Positions 19,405 to 29,877 of a stretch of 64,000 nucleotides of DNA are shown in pieces. The stretch comes from CAWJAP01 sp963834365 (lineage in GTDB: Bacteria; Acidobacteriota; Vicinamibacteria; Vicinamibacterales; Vicinamibacteraceae). The notes below the pieces were generated by a model. The model was not told the DNA's origin, did not search any database, and worked only from the letters and a program-made list of their open reading frames with translations. Every line of letters starts with the position of its first letter. Within the stretch, counting starts at the first letter, position 1. Made by a program: the position numbers and the translations under genes. Location: NCBI GenBank assembly GCA_963834365.1, contig CAWIBS010000028.1:1-64000 (forward strand), read 5' to 3'.

Positions 19405-21534
19405 GTGGCGGTTTTCGAGTTCGGCCCGTTCGTCCTCGAACCCTCGACGCGCTCATTGCTCCGTCAGGGGGTTCCGCAGACGCTGGCGCCCAAGACCTTC
19501 GACCTGCTGCTGTTGCTAGTCGAGCAACGGGCGCGGGTCGTCTCCAAAGACGAGCTCCTGCAGACGGTGTGGCCCGGAACCTTCGTCGAGGAAGGAAACC
19601 TCAGTCAGCAAATCTTCCTGCTGCGCAAGATCCTGGGTGGAGACGACCAACCCGAGTACATCTCGACCGTCCCCAGGCGTGGCTACCGCTTCGTTGCCGA
19701 AGTGAGGGAGCGCTCTGAAGAGTTCCCGCCCTCTTCCTCCGGAGCCCCAGCCCAGCCATGCGCTCCCCCGCAGGCTTGCGGCGACCGCTGATTTTCAGCG
19801 TGCTGCATCGCGGGAGTCGCGTCGTTGGCCTACATGCGCTGGGGCGGGTCGTCGGCGGAGACTTCCGACCCGCGTATTGTTTCGGTGACATCCCTTCCCG
19901 GTCTGGAGTCTTCCCCGAGCATTTCGCCCGACGGAAATTTTGTGGTGTTCTCGTGGACGGGGCCGAATCCGGAAGGCATCCCCGATTTATGGGTCAGCGC
20001 AGTCGATCGCGATTCCCGTCAGCGCTTGACAGAGACGCCAACCGCGGCAGAGACCTCACCCGCCTGGTCGCCGAACGGGCGGGACATCGCATTCATCCGG
20101 GTCGGGGAGGGTGTGTTCGTCGTGCCGGCACTGGGAGGGCCCGAACAGAAAGTGGGGGACTCCGGTTCGATGGTTGCGTGGATGCCGGACGGCCGGTCGC
20201 TGCTTGTCAGGGATGGCAGGCCTGAAGCCGGCACTCCCTATGGGATCTTCCAGATCGACCGCGAGACGTCCAAGCGTACCCAGGTCACGCACGCGCCCAG
20301 CGGAATCGGCGACTCGGCGTTCGACGTCTCTCCAGACGGACGGTCGCTGGCATTCGTCCGATACGAGCGGCCGGGTATCGGCGATGTCTATGTCGCTCCC
20401 ATTGCCGGCGGTGAAGCTCACCGCCGCACGAACTGGAATACCGAGATCAGCGGCGTCGCGTGGACGCCCGACGGGCGCGACATCGTGTACGCCGTCCTCG
20501 AAGAGCCTGGCCTCGACCAGACGCTGTTTCGGATTCCAGCCATCGGAAATCGACTCGACCGCGGCGTCAGGGCGCTCCACGTGAGTGCAGAGAGCCCATC
20601 GATGTCCAGGCCGCCACCCGGTGAGTCCGGCAGGTTGGCATTCACGACCGCACGTATTGATGTCGCGCTTCGCCTCGTCGATCTCCAGGGACCGCTCACC
20701 GGCGGCGTGTTCCAGAGTGTTCGCCGATTCGCGGACTCGACGCGCCTGGACGTGCCGGGACCGTTCTCGAAGGACGGCGAGCGCGTCGCATTCCTCTCGG
20801 ACCGCAACGGCTGGGCGCGGGTGTGGGTGGCCAACCGCGATGGGTCCGGAGTTCAACCGCTGACGACGCTCAAGGCGACTGAGCTCGTCATCGGCGGCTG
20901 GTCCCGGGACGGTCAACAGATTGTCATCGACGCGGCGGTTGACGGGAACTCCGACGTCTACATCGTCTACCTCGATGGCCGAACGCCAAGGCGATTGACC
21001 ACCGAGCCCTCCTTTGATCTTCTGACGGAGTGGTCCGCTGATGAGCGCTGGATCTTCTTCTCCTCTGACAGGTCCGGAAGCCTGGAGATCTGGAAGGTAC
21101 CGGCGGAAGGAGGACCGGCAGAGCAGGTCACGCGTCAGGGCGGTGGCGAGCCGAAACTGGGACCGGACGGTCAGACGCTGTTCTATCTGGACCGCCCGCC
21201 CCCGGGACCTGGAGGTGTGAACGGCAGCAGTACGTTGAAGTCCGTGCCGATCGGCGGTGGCGCGGAGGTCGCCGTGCTCGATGGCGTTCGCTTCGGTCTC
21301 TGGTCCGTCACCGATCGCGGGATTGCCTTCGTGACGATCGAGCCCGAGTCGGACGCGATCGACTTCTATTCCTTCGGCGACGGAAAGGTGAGCCGGCTGG
21401 GTCGCCTTCCGTTTCGTGTATCCAGGTACCTCGGCTTGGGCACGCTCCACGTCGACCGGGCCGGCCGCTGGGCCCTGGTGAGCGTTACCGACCAATGGGA
21501 GAGCGACATCAAAGTGGCTGACGGTTTCAGGTAG
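19405..21534 (+). CDS. Membrane winged-helix regulator with TolB-like propeller (CadC-like), one frameshift
   Basis: GTG at 19405, after AGGGGG, starts FEFGPFVLEPSTRSLLRQG, LAPKTFDLLLLLVEQRARV and NLSQQIFLLRKILGGDD, the OmpR/CadC winged-helix domain (residues 1-100), with PRRGYRFVAEV at its wing. A frame change near 19805 joins a single membrane segment (PLIFSVL then IAGVASLAYM) and a periplasmic PD40 propeller. Repeats such as ESSPSISPDGNFVVFSW, FDVSPDGRSLAFVRY and GPFSKDGERVAFLSDRNG run to the end. Proteins of this build sense an envelope or outside signal and act directly on DNA. Its target is unknown; the serine hydrolase downstream is convergent and not an obvious target. Confidence 0.85.
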
Positions 21535-21859
21535 GTGACCGGCGAACCCTAGGTTCCTACGCCGCTGCCCAGGAGAACTCCAAATTCAGTTGGTTGCACG
21601 CCCCCGCAACCACATCCTTCTTAGAGCGCGGCAGGTCCAATCGGTTGCACGTGCCATGCACGCGCTCGCGACGGGTAGCTCGCAACCACCTGTATTTGGC
21701 TCGTGGCAGCACAGCAAGTCTGCAAGGCTGCTGAAGAGCGCCGATTCGGGATCGACAGCTCGATCCCCAGCCATCGGCACGACTGCCGCGATTGCCTCCC
21801 GCCGTGCCCTGCGGCACCGCCGCCCGCAGATGCCGTACGAAGTGCATTTCAGCAGTCTG
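21535..21859. other. Gap between convergent genes
   Basis: GGTTGC and GCAACC (about 21590-21609) form a six-base hairpin shortly after the regulator stop. CTGCTGAA near 21731 and TTCAGCAG near 21847 form an inverted pair about 115 bases apart, and AGTCTGC occurs beside both as a direct repeat, which may mark a small mobile-element remnant. No gene is seen. Confidence 0.35.
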
Positions 21860-23337
21860 CTAGCGTCGCGCTCGGATGACCAGACCCTTCAGCTCGCCCG
21901 TGACCTCGTCGGCGGTGATCTGGAGGTCGTCGCCATCGAAGATCAAGCGGAGGACGAAGTGGTTCACTTCGGCCACCGTATCGAGATCGAGCACGAATTC
22001 CCGCTCCGAGGCCCAGTGGCCCGCGACTGCCGCTGGCGAGCCCATCGGCGTCGAGGCGGAGACAATCGGGCGGCCGTTCAGGCCAACCGGAAGATGCCAT
22101 TCGTGACCGAGCATCTCCAGCGTGGCCTGCGCTGGTCCGTCGTCGGCGAAGGTCAACGACACGTTTCGCAGCTGCAGCGGATTCTCGTCGGCTTTGTAGC
22201 GCCGTCCGGAGATCGCGCGCGCCATCGACGGCAACGGGGCGGGTAGCCGAGCGCCGGCGGCTCGGCCGCCGCGGCCAGTGCGCGGGCGAGTCGAGCCTGC
22301 CCGTCCGCAGAATCCGGAAGCGGCCGATCCGACCGCAGTGCGGCGAGAAGACCGGCCGCGATTTCATCGGTGTTGGCGCCGCCACCGTTCAACACGATGA
22401 CGAGTTCCTTGCCGGGCACGACGGCGACACGCTGACCGCCGCGCCCCACGGCCTCATAGATGTGCGGCTGCTGCGTGGTGTTGATCCACCAGCTGTAGCC
22501 GTAGGCGACGCCGTCGCGCACGCGCACCCGCGCCGAGGTCGACTGTCTGACCCACGCCTCCGACACGATGCGGCGTCCCTGCCAGACGCCGTCGTGGCGG
22601 AACAGCTCGCCGATCTTCGCCAAATCCGCTGGGGACAGGTGCAGGTCTCCCCAGCCATGCGATCGGCCTTTGCCGTCCGATGGCCAGGCCGACGCAGAGA
22701 TGTCGAGTGGGCCGAAGAGGTGTGTCCGCGCGAAAGCCAGGGCGTTGCTCTGCGTGCGGGCCGACAAGATGGCCGACAGCAGATGGTTGTTGCAGCTGCA
22801 GTACGCGTAGGTCGACCCCGGCGCGGCCCGCATCGGGAGGGAGAGCGCGAAGGCAGCCCAATCCTCGTCGCGCCGCATCGCCGCCAGTTCGCGCTCGCCG
22901 GGCTCGAACCCGCAGTCGAGGCCGGACGTCATCGTCAGCAGGTGCTCAACCGTGAGCGCTGCATGGCGCGGATCGACTGGTCCGCGGATCACGCCGGGCA
23001 ATAGCTCCACGACCGGCTGGCGCACGCTCTCGATGTAGCCCTTGTCGATGGCGATCCCGATCAACAGCGACGTAATGCTCTTGGTCACCGACGCCACGTC
23101 ATGCAGCCGATCCGGCGCGTCCGGGTAGAAGGTCGCGTCGAGAACCGCCCGTCCCCGGCGGATCACCAGGAGACGGTGGAGCGGCAGCCGCTGCTCACGG
23201 ACTCGCTCGACCAACGCCGAGAGCAGGCGCGAGTCGAATCCCTGGCTTTCTGGCGGCCCGGTCGGCCACTCGGGCGCCGCCCGCGTCTGGGCCACGGGAA
23301 CGGCGACCGCGACGAGGGCGCCGGCCCCGATGAGCAC
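21860..23337 (-). CDS. Secreted beta-lactamase-fold serine hydrolase with C-terminal extension, frameshifted
   Basis: Class C beta-lactamase-related fold: ASVTKSITSLLIG gives the SxxK nucleophile pair (about residues 83-86), YAYCSCNNHLLS sits at the Tyr motif, and SWWINTTQQPH and VGRGGQRVAVVPGKELVIVL are the closing strands. A frame change near 22232 adds about 120 residues (NPLQLRNVSLTFADDGPAQA, FVLRLIFDGDDLQITADEV), a small beta-rich domain. The GTG at 23337 lies inside the signal peptide; the true start is probably ATG 23369, one further frame break away. The family includes esterases, D-aminopeptidases and 6-aminohexanoate-dimer-type hydrolases, so beta-lactamase activity is not implied. 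Confidence 0.8.
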
Positions 23338-23605
23338 GGTCGAGAGAAAAGGCGGTGGAACTGGAGCATCGTGGAGAACCCCCGGGAGGTGGCGACTGCC
23401 AATCTGCTGCCGGATCGGCTTCCAGCCTCCTTGGGCCGTCTAGGAGTGTCGGGTCTCCAGGGCCAGCACACCGCCCAGTGAAGGCCATCCAAGGACCAAC
23501 CAAATGCCAGCGCCGCGAGAAAGTACAAGGGAAACCGGGCGCCAGCGTTCTGACCCGCGATGCCAGATACACCCGAACTTCCACTTCGCTATCTGCTGGT
23601 GCGTG

Positions 23606-26316
23606 TCACTCCGCCCTCAGCGCCTGGATCGGATCCATTGCGCCGCCCGCGCCGCCGGGAGATATGCCGCCGCGGCCGAGACCATCAGCAGCACCGCCGC
23701 CGCCCCGGCTAGCGTGACGGGATCGCCTGCTGTGACGCCGAAGAGCAGGCTAGACACCTGGTGCGACGCGAGGCGCCCGCCGATGAGCGCCGCAGGGATG
23801 CCGATCGTCAGCCCGACGGCGACGAGGCCGAGCGCGTCGCGCAGGACCATGCGGAGAACGGCCGTCCGGTCGGCACCAAGCGCGACGCGAACACCGATCT
23901 CCCCGCGGCGCTGCACGACTGCAAACGCCATGAGGCCGTATAGCCCGATGGCCGCCAGGAGCAGGGCGAGCGCGCCGAACAACCCCGAGAGGCTGGCCAG
24001 TAGCCGCTCGCGGCTGAGCGCGCCGGCCATGCTGATCGGCCAGCGTGTACATCGCCAGCAGCGGCATCTGCGCGTCGATCCGCTGCACCTCGTCGCGGAC
24101 CGAGCCGACGACGCCGGGCGAGTCCTTGGCGATCCTGGACCGGGCAGCGTCATCTGCCCGCGTCCAGTCTGGGTCTGGAGGAAGGGTTGGTAGACGAGCG
24201 GCGGCGTCGGGCCCTTCAGACTCGCATAGCGCGCGTCCGCGACGACGCCGATGATCTCGCGCGGCCGCCGGTACGGTCGTCGGGGAAGTGGCGGCCGAGT
24301 GGATTCTCGCCGTTCATCAGCTCGCGCACGAAGGCCTCATTGACGACGCCGACGAGCGGCGACTCTTGGTCCAGGTCGCGCGCCTCGAGATCACGGCCGG
24401 CCGCGAGTGACAGGTTCATCGTCGCGAAGTAGCCGGGGTAGACCATCATTCGGCCTACACGGGTCTCGCCCGACGGCAGCTGCATGGGCGCCGCATAGGC
24501 GACCGCCGTCGTCGGCGCATAGTGCGCCAGCGAGACGGCGCGGACGCCTGCGTTCGTGCTCACCCGCTCCCGCAGATCACGATAGAGGCGATCGAGCCGC
24601 TCGCTCGTGCCTGGCGTGCCTCGCTGATCGCTGCCCCGCGGCTCCAGGCGCATCACTAGCACGCTGTCCCGCTCGAAGCCGCCGTCGAAGGCGTCGATCG
24701 CATGCTGCGTTCGGACGAACAGGCCGGCCGCGAAGAGCAGCAGCACGCAGAGCGCAACCTGGCAGACAATCAGCGTGCGGCCGCGGCGAAGCCACAGGGC
24801 ACCGGCCGCGGCGCCGCGGCCGGCAGGTTTGACGGCGCCGATGATGTCGCTGCGAGAGGCGCCTAGCGCGGGCACGATGCCACAAAGCAGACCGGTGCCG
24901 AGCGCCAACGCGGCGGTGAAAGCAAGCACACGATAGTCGGTGCCGAGCTGGAGGATGATCGGCGTCCGGCCCGATGACATGAAGGCCACCAGGAGGCCGG
25001 CGGCCCATTGCGCCAGAAGCAGGCCGGCCGCGCCGCCAAGCCCCGCGAGCACCAGATTCTCGAGAAGCAACTGTCGCACGAGCCGAACCCGTCCAGCTCC
25101 GAGTGCGAGACGCAGCGAGAACTCTGTCTCTCGAGCCGCCGAACGCGCGAGGACTAGGCTGGCGACGTTGGCGCAGGCGATCAGCAGCACGATGGCCACC
25201 GCCGCCATCAGGACGAACAGCGGCTGCGAGAACTGGCTGCGTAGCGCCGACAGGCCGGTCGCGGCAGCCTCGAGGCCGAGTGTCTCCGGGATGATCTGCG
25301 ATTGGTCGCCTGGCCGCTGCGGCTTGCGCCACAGCGGCCGGATCACGTCGAGCCCGGCGAGCGCCGCGGCCGCCGCGGCCGGCGTGCGTCCGGCCGCAGG
25401 CGGCCGACGATCGTCAACCAGTGCGTTCGGGATATCGACTCGGTCAGCCAGTTCTCCGCCGCCGGCATCACCGCCGGCTGCATCATCACCGGCACGTAGA
25501 TGTCGGGGGAGCTGCCAACCTCGAGTCCAAAGAACTCGCGCGGCGCGACGCCGATGATGGTAAACGGCTGACCCGAGAGCGCAATCGTCCTGCCGACGAT
25601 TGATGGATCCTGCGGCGAAGCGCCGCTGCCAGTAGCCGTGGCCGAGTACGGCCACGGGATGTCCGTTCGGGCGGAGATCGTCCTCGGGGCCGATGAGCCG
25701 CCCAGCTGCGGCGCCGACACCCAGCATCGAAAAGTAGTTGCCCGAGACGAGCTGGCCCTGTGCCGTCGGCTCGGTGCTGCCGTCGATGCGGACGCTGAGA
25801 CGCGTCGTTCCGTACGGCGGCGATGCCGTCGAACATCGGCGCCACGGTCGCCAGGCTGCGGAACTCGGCGTAATCGACGCCGCGAGTGGTTCCGTCCGCC
25901 TGCGTGGGCGCGACGATGTACAGCTGGTGGGGCGCCGCCACCGGCAGCGAGCGGAGCAGGACCGCGTCGATGAGCGAGAAGATCGCCGTGTTCGCGCCGA
26001 TGCCGAGCCCGAGCGACGCGATGACGACGATCGTGAAGACCGGGCTCTTACGCAGCTGGCGCAGCGCGTAGCGCAGATCCTGCCAAGTGCCCTCGAGGAT
26101 TGCCACGCCGCGGGCATCTCGGCAGGCCTCCGTCACCTGTGCGGCGCCTCCCATGGCGAGCCGCGCATGACGGTCGGCATCGGCGCGCGTCAGGCCGGTG
26201 GCCATGAGGGTCGATACCAACCGCTCGCGATGGAACTGCAGCTCGCTGGCGAGTTCGCGCTCCATCGCGCCGCGCCGGAAGATCGCTCGTAGCCGGTAGC
26301 GAATATCGCTCAGCAT
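23606..26316 (-). CDS. ADOP-type permease downstream of PadR, frameshifted
   Basis: Start at 26316: RYRLRAIFRRGAMERELASE is the cytoplasmic ADOP N-terminus, FTIVVIASLGLGIGANTAIF the first membrane segment, then a MacB periplasmic domain (GNYFSMLGVGAAAGRLIG, PFTIIGVAPREFFGLE). FVLMAAVAIVLLIACANVAS and FSLRLALGAGRVRLVRQLLL form the first FtsX domain. A second periplasmic domain and the final FtsX domain (LYGLMAFAVVQRRGEIGVRV) follow, ending MDPIQALRAE at 23606. Breaks lie near 25815, 25605, 25395, 24270, 24030 and 23625. It begins nine bases after the PadR stop, so they form one operon. About 230 bases to the next gene hold nothing recognised. Confidence 0.87.
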
Positions 26317-26325
26317 CGCGGCCTC

Positions 26326-26658
26326 CTACACGGTGTCGAGAATCTGGCCGACCGTCCGGGACAGGGTTCGCCACGCCTCGGCGTCAGTCTCCAGCTGCTT
26401 CCGGCCAGCTCGCGTCAGCTCGTAGTACTTGGCGTTGCGGTTGTTCTCCGACGCCGCCCACGTCGCCTTGATCCAGCCGCGCCGTTCCAGCCGGTGCAAC
26501 GCCGGGTAGAGCGAGCCTTGCTGCACCTGGACGATTCCAGTGGATATCTGCTGGAGTCGGACGGAAATGGCCCAGCCGTGCTGCGCCTCCAGCGACAGCG
26601 TCTTGAGGATCAGCAAGTCCAGCGTGCCTTGGGGAAGTTCGATGCGCTTGTCCGTCAT
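26326..26658 (-). CDS. PadR-family transcriptional regulator
   Basis: Intact, about 111 residues. ELPQGTLDLLILKTLSLEA, HGWAISVRLQQIS, QVQQGSLYPALHRLERRGWI and SENNRNAKYYELTRAGRKQL cover the whole PadR fold in order, with the C-terminal dimer helix EAWRTLSRTVGQIL. ATG at 26658 is preferred to the GTG one codon upstream. It is the first gene of an operon with the ADOP gene. A strong nested inverted repeat 33-70 bases upstream of the start is its likely operator. Confidence 0.9.
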   Translation of the reverse strand: MTDKRIELPQGTLDLLILKTLSLEAQHGWAISVRLQQISTGIVQVQQGSLYPALHRLERRGWIKATWAASENNRNAKYYELTRAGRKQLETDAEAWRTLSRTVGQILDTV

Positions 26659-26690
26659 CACGCTGGCCCTCTCTGGCGCTTTCCCTGATC

Positions 26691-26727
26691 CTTCGACAGG
26701 AGCAGGTTATCAACCTTCATGTCGAAG
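26691..26727 (-). promoter_or_regulatory. Nested inverted repeat upstream of PadR (likely operator)
   Basis: The outer arms CTTCGACA (26691-26698) and TGTCGAAG (26720-26727) are exact inverted repeats. Inside them AGGTT-ATC-AACCT (26704-26716) is another, centred one base away. The almost shared centre fits two PadR dimers or a wide operator over the promoter. Confidence 0.6.
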
Positions 26728-26849
26728 TGCAAGGGTAGAGGGCGGCGAGCAGTTCCACACGGTGGATCAGATGGCGGTTGCGGGCCTCTTCGACATCCCG
26801 CCGCCGGCCGTCGAGATCCACGCGCTCTACTCGCGCTCGCGCTGCACGA

Positions 26850-27137
26850 TGCCCAACGCTCAACCTCGCCGAGTTGAGGCAGCTCCTTCAGCGTGTGCAA
26901 AAGACCATCCATGACCAGCCTGATCGGGTACGCTACGTGATGAACGCCTTCGTCATCGCGGTAGGGTCTTACGTGAAGTCGCTCACGGAGCTCGCGCTCA
27001 AGACCGGGGAGAAGATCGGGCCCGTGACCGTGGACATGGGAAACACGGAGTGCAAAGTTCCGAGTGCGCCGGAATACATCCAGAAAGTGCAGAAGCGCGG
27101 CACCGTTGGCAAGAAGCGCAAATCGGCCAAGTGCTGA
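26850..27137 (+). pseudogene. DNA alkylation repair protein (AlkD-like), C-terminal fragment
   Basis: The fragment reads LNLAELRQLLQRVQKTIHDQ, RVRYVMNAFVIAVGSYV, KIGPVTVDMGNTECKVPSAP and ends KRGTVGKKRKSAKC, which is the conserved C-terminus of the larger AlkD-like family. The N-terminal two thirds are missing; upstream lies the promoter of the minus-strand PadR operon. No start or ribosome site is seen. The intact proteins are HEAT-repeat glycosylases that remove alkylated bases. This copy should be inactive. It is 20 bases before the YjbR fragment, and the two probably once formed a pair. Confidence 0.7.
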
Positions 27138-27156
27138 GAGTCAGGGAGGCATCCCC

Positions 27157-27355
27157 ATGAAAGCAGACGAGTGTCGTGCTCTGGCGCTCTCCCTGCCGGA
27201 AGCCGTGGAAAGCGCGCACGTCGGGCATCCCGATTCGCGTTCGCGGGAAGATCTTCGCGACGCTCTCGTCTCCCAAGCAGAACTGGGTAATGGTCAGGCT
27301 CACTCCCGAGCGGACAGCATGGAGCGCTTCTATGCCTGTCTGGCGAAGCGATTGA
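27157..27355 (+). pseudogene. MmcQ/YjbR-family protein, truncated and frameshifted
   Basis: MKADECRALALSLPEAVESA is the family's N-terminus, with ribosome site GGAGG nine bases upstream. After a frame change near 27240 it continues GKIFATLSSPKQNWVMVRLT, the conserved core, then drifts to a stop at 27353. Without that frame change the original frame runs on to 27384 as unrelated sequence. The C-terminal third is absent, and the intact sulfatase gene follows. The family is a small DNA-binding-like fold of poorly known role. Confidence 0.65.
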
Positions 27356-27425
27356 CTCGAGGAGCGCCGCCCGCACCCTCTTGACCTCCGAGAGGTGAGG
27401 ACGGCGAGCGAAAGGGGAGGTGGAT

Positions 27426-28904
27426 ATGCATCGCGCCCGACCGTGGCTTGTGGTTCCGACCATTACGCTCGCCGTCGCGCTTGCCTCCGCCTGTCCGGCG
27501 TCGGCTCAGGCGCGTCAGCCGAACATCGTGATGATTGTCGGCGACGACATGGGATATGCCGACATCGGCGTGCATGGAAGCAGGGACATTCCGACGCCGA
27601 ACATCGACGCGCTGGCCAGAGAGGGCACTCGATTCACGGATGCCTATGTGACTGGCCCTCACTGCAGCCCGACACGAGCCGGATTGCTCACGGGCCGCTA
27701 TCAACAGCGGTTTGGGCACGAGGTCAACATGGGCCCGGACGCCGGACCGAACGGCGGGCTGCCGCCGGGCGAGACGACGATGGCGGATCGTCTGAAGGCG
27801 GCGGGGTACCGCACGGCGCTCCTGGGCAAATGGCATCTCGGATCGGCCGGGCATCTCCACCCGATGTCGCGCGGCTTCGACGAGTTCTACGGGTTTCTGG
27901 GCGGAGACCACTCCTACTTCGAATCTTCGCCGAACGGGATGAATCCTCTCTATGAGGGCCGCACTCGCGTCGAAGCGAGCGGCTACCTCACCGACGTGCT
28001 CACCGATCGAGCCATCGCATTCATCAGACGGGAGAAGTCGCGGCCGTTCTTCCTCTATCTCGCCTACAACGCCGTCCACACGCCGATGCAGGCGTCCGAG
28101 AAGTATCTGGCGCGGTTCACGGGCATCGCTGACCAGCAGCGCCGCACCTATGCCGCCATGATGTCGGCGATGGACGATGGCATCGGGCGAACGCTCGCCG
28201 CGCTGCGTGCCGAAGGGCTGGAGGAGAACACGCTGGTCTTCTTCTTCAGCGACAATGGCGGCCCGACGATGGCGGGGACCACGATCAACGGCGCGACCAA
28301 CACGCCGCTGCGGGGGTCGAAGCGTCAGACCTGGGAGGGCGGCATTCGCGTGCCTTTCATCATTCGCTGGAAGGGGCGCCTTCCGGAAGGTCGGGTCGAC
28401 CGACGGCCGATTGTTCAGCTCGATGTTCTGCCGACGGCGCTCGCGGCCGCGGGCGTCGAGCCGAAAGCCGACTGGAAGCTCGACGGCGTGAATTTGTTGC
28501 CCTACCTGACCGCCAATCTCCAGGACGCGCCGCACGACGCGCTGTATTGGCGGCTCTTCGCGCACATGGCCATCCGCAAGGGCGCGTGGAAGCTCGTGAA
28601 GACGATGGAGGGACCGTTGCTCGACGCCGATACGAGCCAGCCGGATCTGTCCGGTGCGCAGCTATTCAATCTGGCCGAAGACATCGGCGAGAAGAACGAC
28701 CTCGCCGCCGCCCACCCGGAGAAGGTCAAGGAGCTGGCGGCCGACTGGCTGCGGTGGAGCAAGGAGATGGCAAAGCCGCTCTGGACGCCGGGCGCCGGAG
28801 GACGGGGGCGGGGGGGCGCCGTCCGCGGGCCAGCGCCACGCTTCGCGGGAACGTCGTCCGGACAGGTACCTGCCTGCCGCGCATTATCCCGAGTTCCCGT
28901 CTAA
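27426..28904 (+). CDS. Type I sulfatase, intact and secreted
   Basis: ATG at 27426 follows AGGGGAGG by five bases, so it is preferred to the in-frame GTG at 27420, which overlaps that site. Signal peptide ITLAVALASACPASAQA, then PNIVMIVGDDMGYADIG (metal site), HCSPTRAGLLTGRYQQRFG with the formylglycine Cys at about residue 80, LLGKWHLGSAGHLHPMSRGF, FLYLAYNAVHTPMQA and FFFSDNGGPT. The C-terminal region has IRKGAWKLVKTMEGPLLDA. At 492 residues it is full length for the arylsulfatase A-like group. It should remove sulfate esters from polymers or small molecules in the periplasm, provided the formylglycine-generating enzyme is supplied elsewhere. The glycine/arginine-rich tail near 28800 is unusual. 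Confidence 0.93.
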   Translation: MHRARPWLVVPTITLAVALASACPASAQARQPNIVMIVGDDMGYADIGVHGSRDIPTPNIDALAREGTRFTDAYVTGPHCSPTRAGLLTGRYQQRFGHEVNMGPDAGPNGGLPPGETTMADRLKAAGYRTALLGKWHLGSAGHLHPMSRGFDEFYGFLGGDHSYFESSPNGMNPLYEGRTRVEASGYLTDVLTDRAIAFIRREKSRPFFLYLAYNAVHTPMQASEKYLARFTGIADQQRRTYAAMMSAMDDGIGRTLAALRAEGLEENTLVFFFSDNGGPTMAGTTINGATNTPLRGSKRQTWEGGIRVPFIIRWKGRLPEGRVDRRPIVQLDVLPTALAAAGVEPKADWKLDGVNLLPYLTANLQDAPHDALYWRLFAHMAIRKGAWKLVKTMEGPLLDADTSQPDLSGAQLFNLAEDIGEKNDLAAAHPEKVKELAADWLRWSKEMAKPLWTPGAGGRGRGGAVRGPAPRFAGTSSGQVPACRALSRVPV

Positions 28905-28992
28905 CGGACGTCCGACACGCTGGACTGAGCCTCGCAGGAAGTAATCCGGCCGCAGCCACAGGCACTCGCGAGCGGCATGTCCTGCTCTTCCG

Positions 28993-29787
28993 TCACTCGA
29001 GCGGTGATTGGCGCACACCCGCTGCGGTGCGGCCGGTTGGGCCTGCTGCCCATGCCATAGCCGCCCGGGCAAACGTCCGACGCTGGACGAGAGTGGGATA
29101 GCTGCTCTCGTTGAGAGCGGTCCCCAGCCTTTCGTGGTTGAATCGGCTGATCTTCTCGATGCCGGTCGTCAACCGGGACGCCTTCATCCCAAGCCTGTGG
29201 AGCGTCACGATGGCGATACCATCGCAAACGAGTTCGAGTTCCTTGAGGCGGTTCCGATCGCCGAGTTTGGATGCGCGTTCGTAGTCCAGCCACACGTACT
29301 CGTGCCCGATTTCGTGGGCGGTCGCGGCTTGCAGTTCGTCCGCACGCAGCAGGGTCAGCGCTGCTTCCGAGATGAGGAGGACTGCCCGCGCATGCAGGGC
29401 GATGGCGGCCTGGGGAACGTCGATCACCTTGATCTCGTACACCGAATCGCGCTCGGCCGCCCGGAGCACCTGTCTCACAGCAGCCAGCTTATGCAGCGCC
29501 AGGCCGTTCAGGTTGGTCACCTCCCCTTCCCTCGGGAGGGAGCGCAAGATGTGCGCCTTTTGCTCGGCTGAGACCGGTGTCGGCCGCGCGGTCTCCAGCA
29601 AGCGGGCAACGGCGGCGGGATCCGCAGCCAGCAGATCTCGCGGATTGGCCAGCGTCGGCGTCTGACCGTGCGCCCCCACGGCAGTCAGGGCGATGCCGAT
29701 CGTGCAGAGGAGAATGAACCGGGACGCTTCGAACAGGCATACACTGACGGCCGTTCCGTCCGGCCGCCGCAGGTCTGTGTGTCGCAT
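28993..29787 (-). CDS. M48-type secreted metalloprotease
   Basis: Intact, 264 residues. A leader with membrane-like core (FILLCTIGIALTAVGAHG) is followed by a helical part and then TAHEIGHEYVWLDYERA, with the HEIGH zinc site at about residues 158-162. ELELVCDGIAIVTLHRLG supplies the likely third zinc ligand Glu. The spacing fits M48-like periplasmic gluzincins, though it is shorter than BepA and lacks TPR repeats. It may degrade misfolded envelope proteins. It is convergent with the sulfatase (gap 88 bases) and divergent from the regulator gene 90 bases away. Confidence 0.82.
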   Translation of the reverse strand: MRHTDLRRPDGTAVSVCLFEASRFILLCTIGIALTAVGAHGQTPTLANPRDLLAADPAAVARLLETARPTPVSAEQKAHILRSLPREGEVTNLNGLALHKLAAVRQVLRAAERDSVYEIKVIDVPQAAIALHARAVLLISEAALTLLRADELQAATAHEIGHEYVWLDYERASKLGDRNRLKELELVCDGIAIVTLHRLGMKASRLTTGIEKISRFNHERLGTALNESSYPTLVQRRTFARAAMAWAAGPTGRTAAGVRQSPLE

Positions 29788-29877
29788 GGGCCGACACTAG
29801 GCAGCGGCTCATGAGCACGTCCTTTGAGACGGAAGAGAAGCGCGACAGCAAATCTGGAGGAAATTGTTAGAGCCTTT

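Noticed and set aside
20056..21495. Long minus-strand open frame opposite the wHTH-TolB regulator
   Set aside because: The plus strand encodes a continuous propeller with clear repeats. The minus frame shows no domain and no ribosome site.
21711..21859. Possible insertion sequence between inverted CTGCTGAA/TTCAGCAG words
   Set aside because: The arms are only eight bases long, about 115 bases apart, and no transposase is encoded. It is noted only as a possible remnant.
21860..23337. Antibiotic-resistance beta-lactamase
   Set aside because: The fold and SxxK are shared with many esterases and peptidases. Nothing in the sequence shows activity on beta-lactams.
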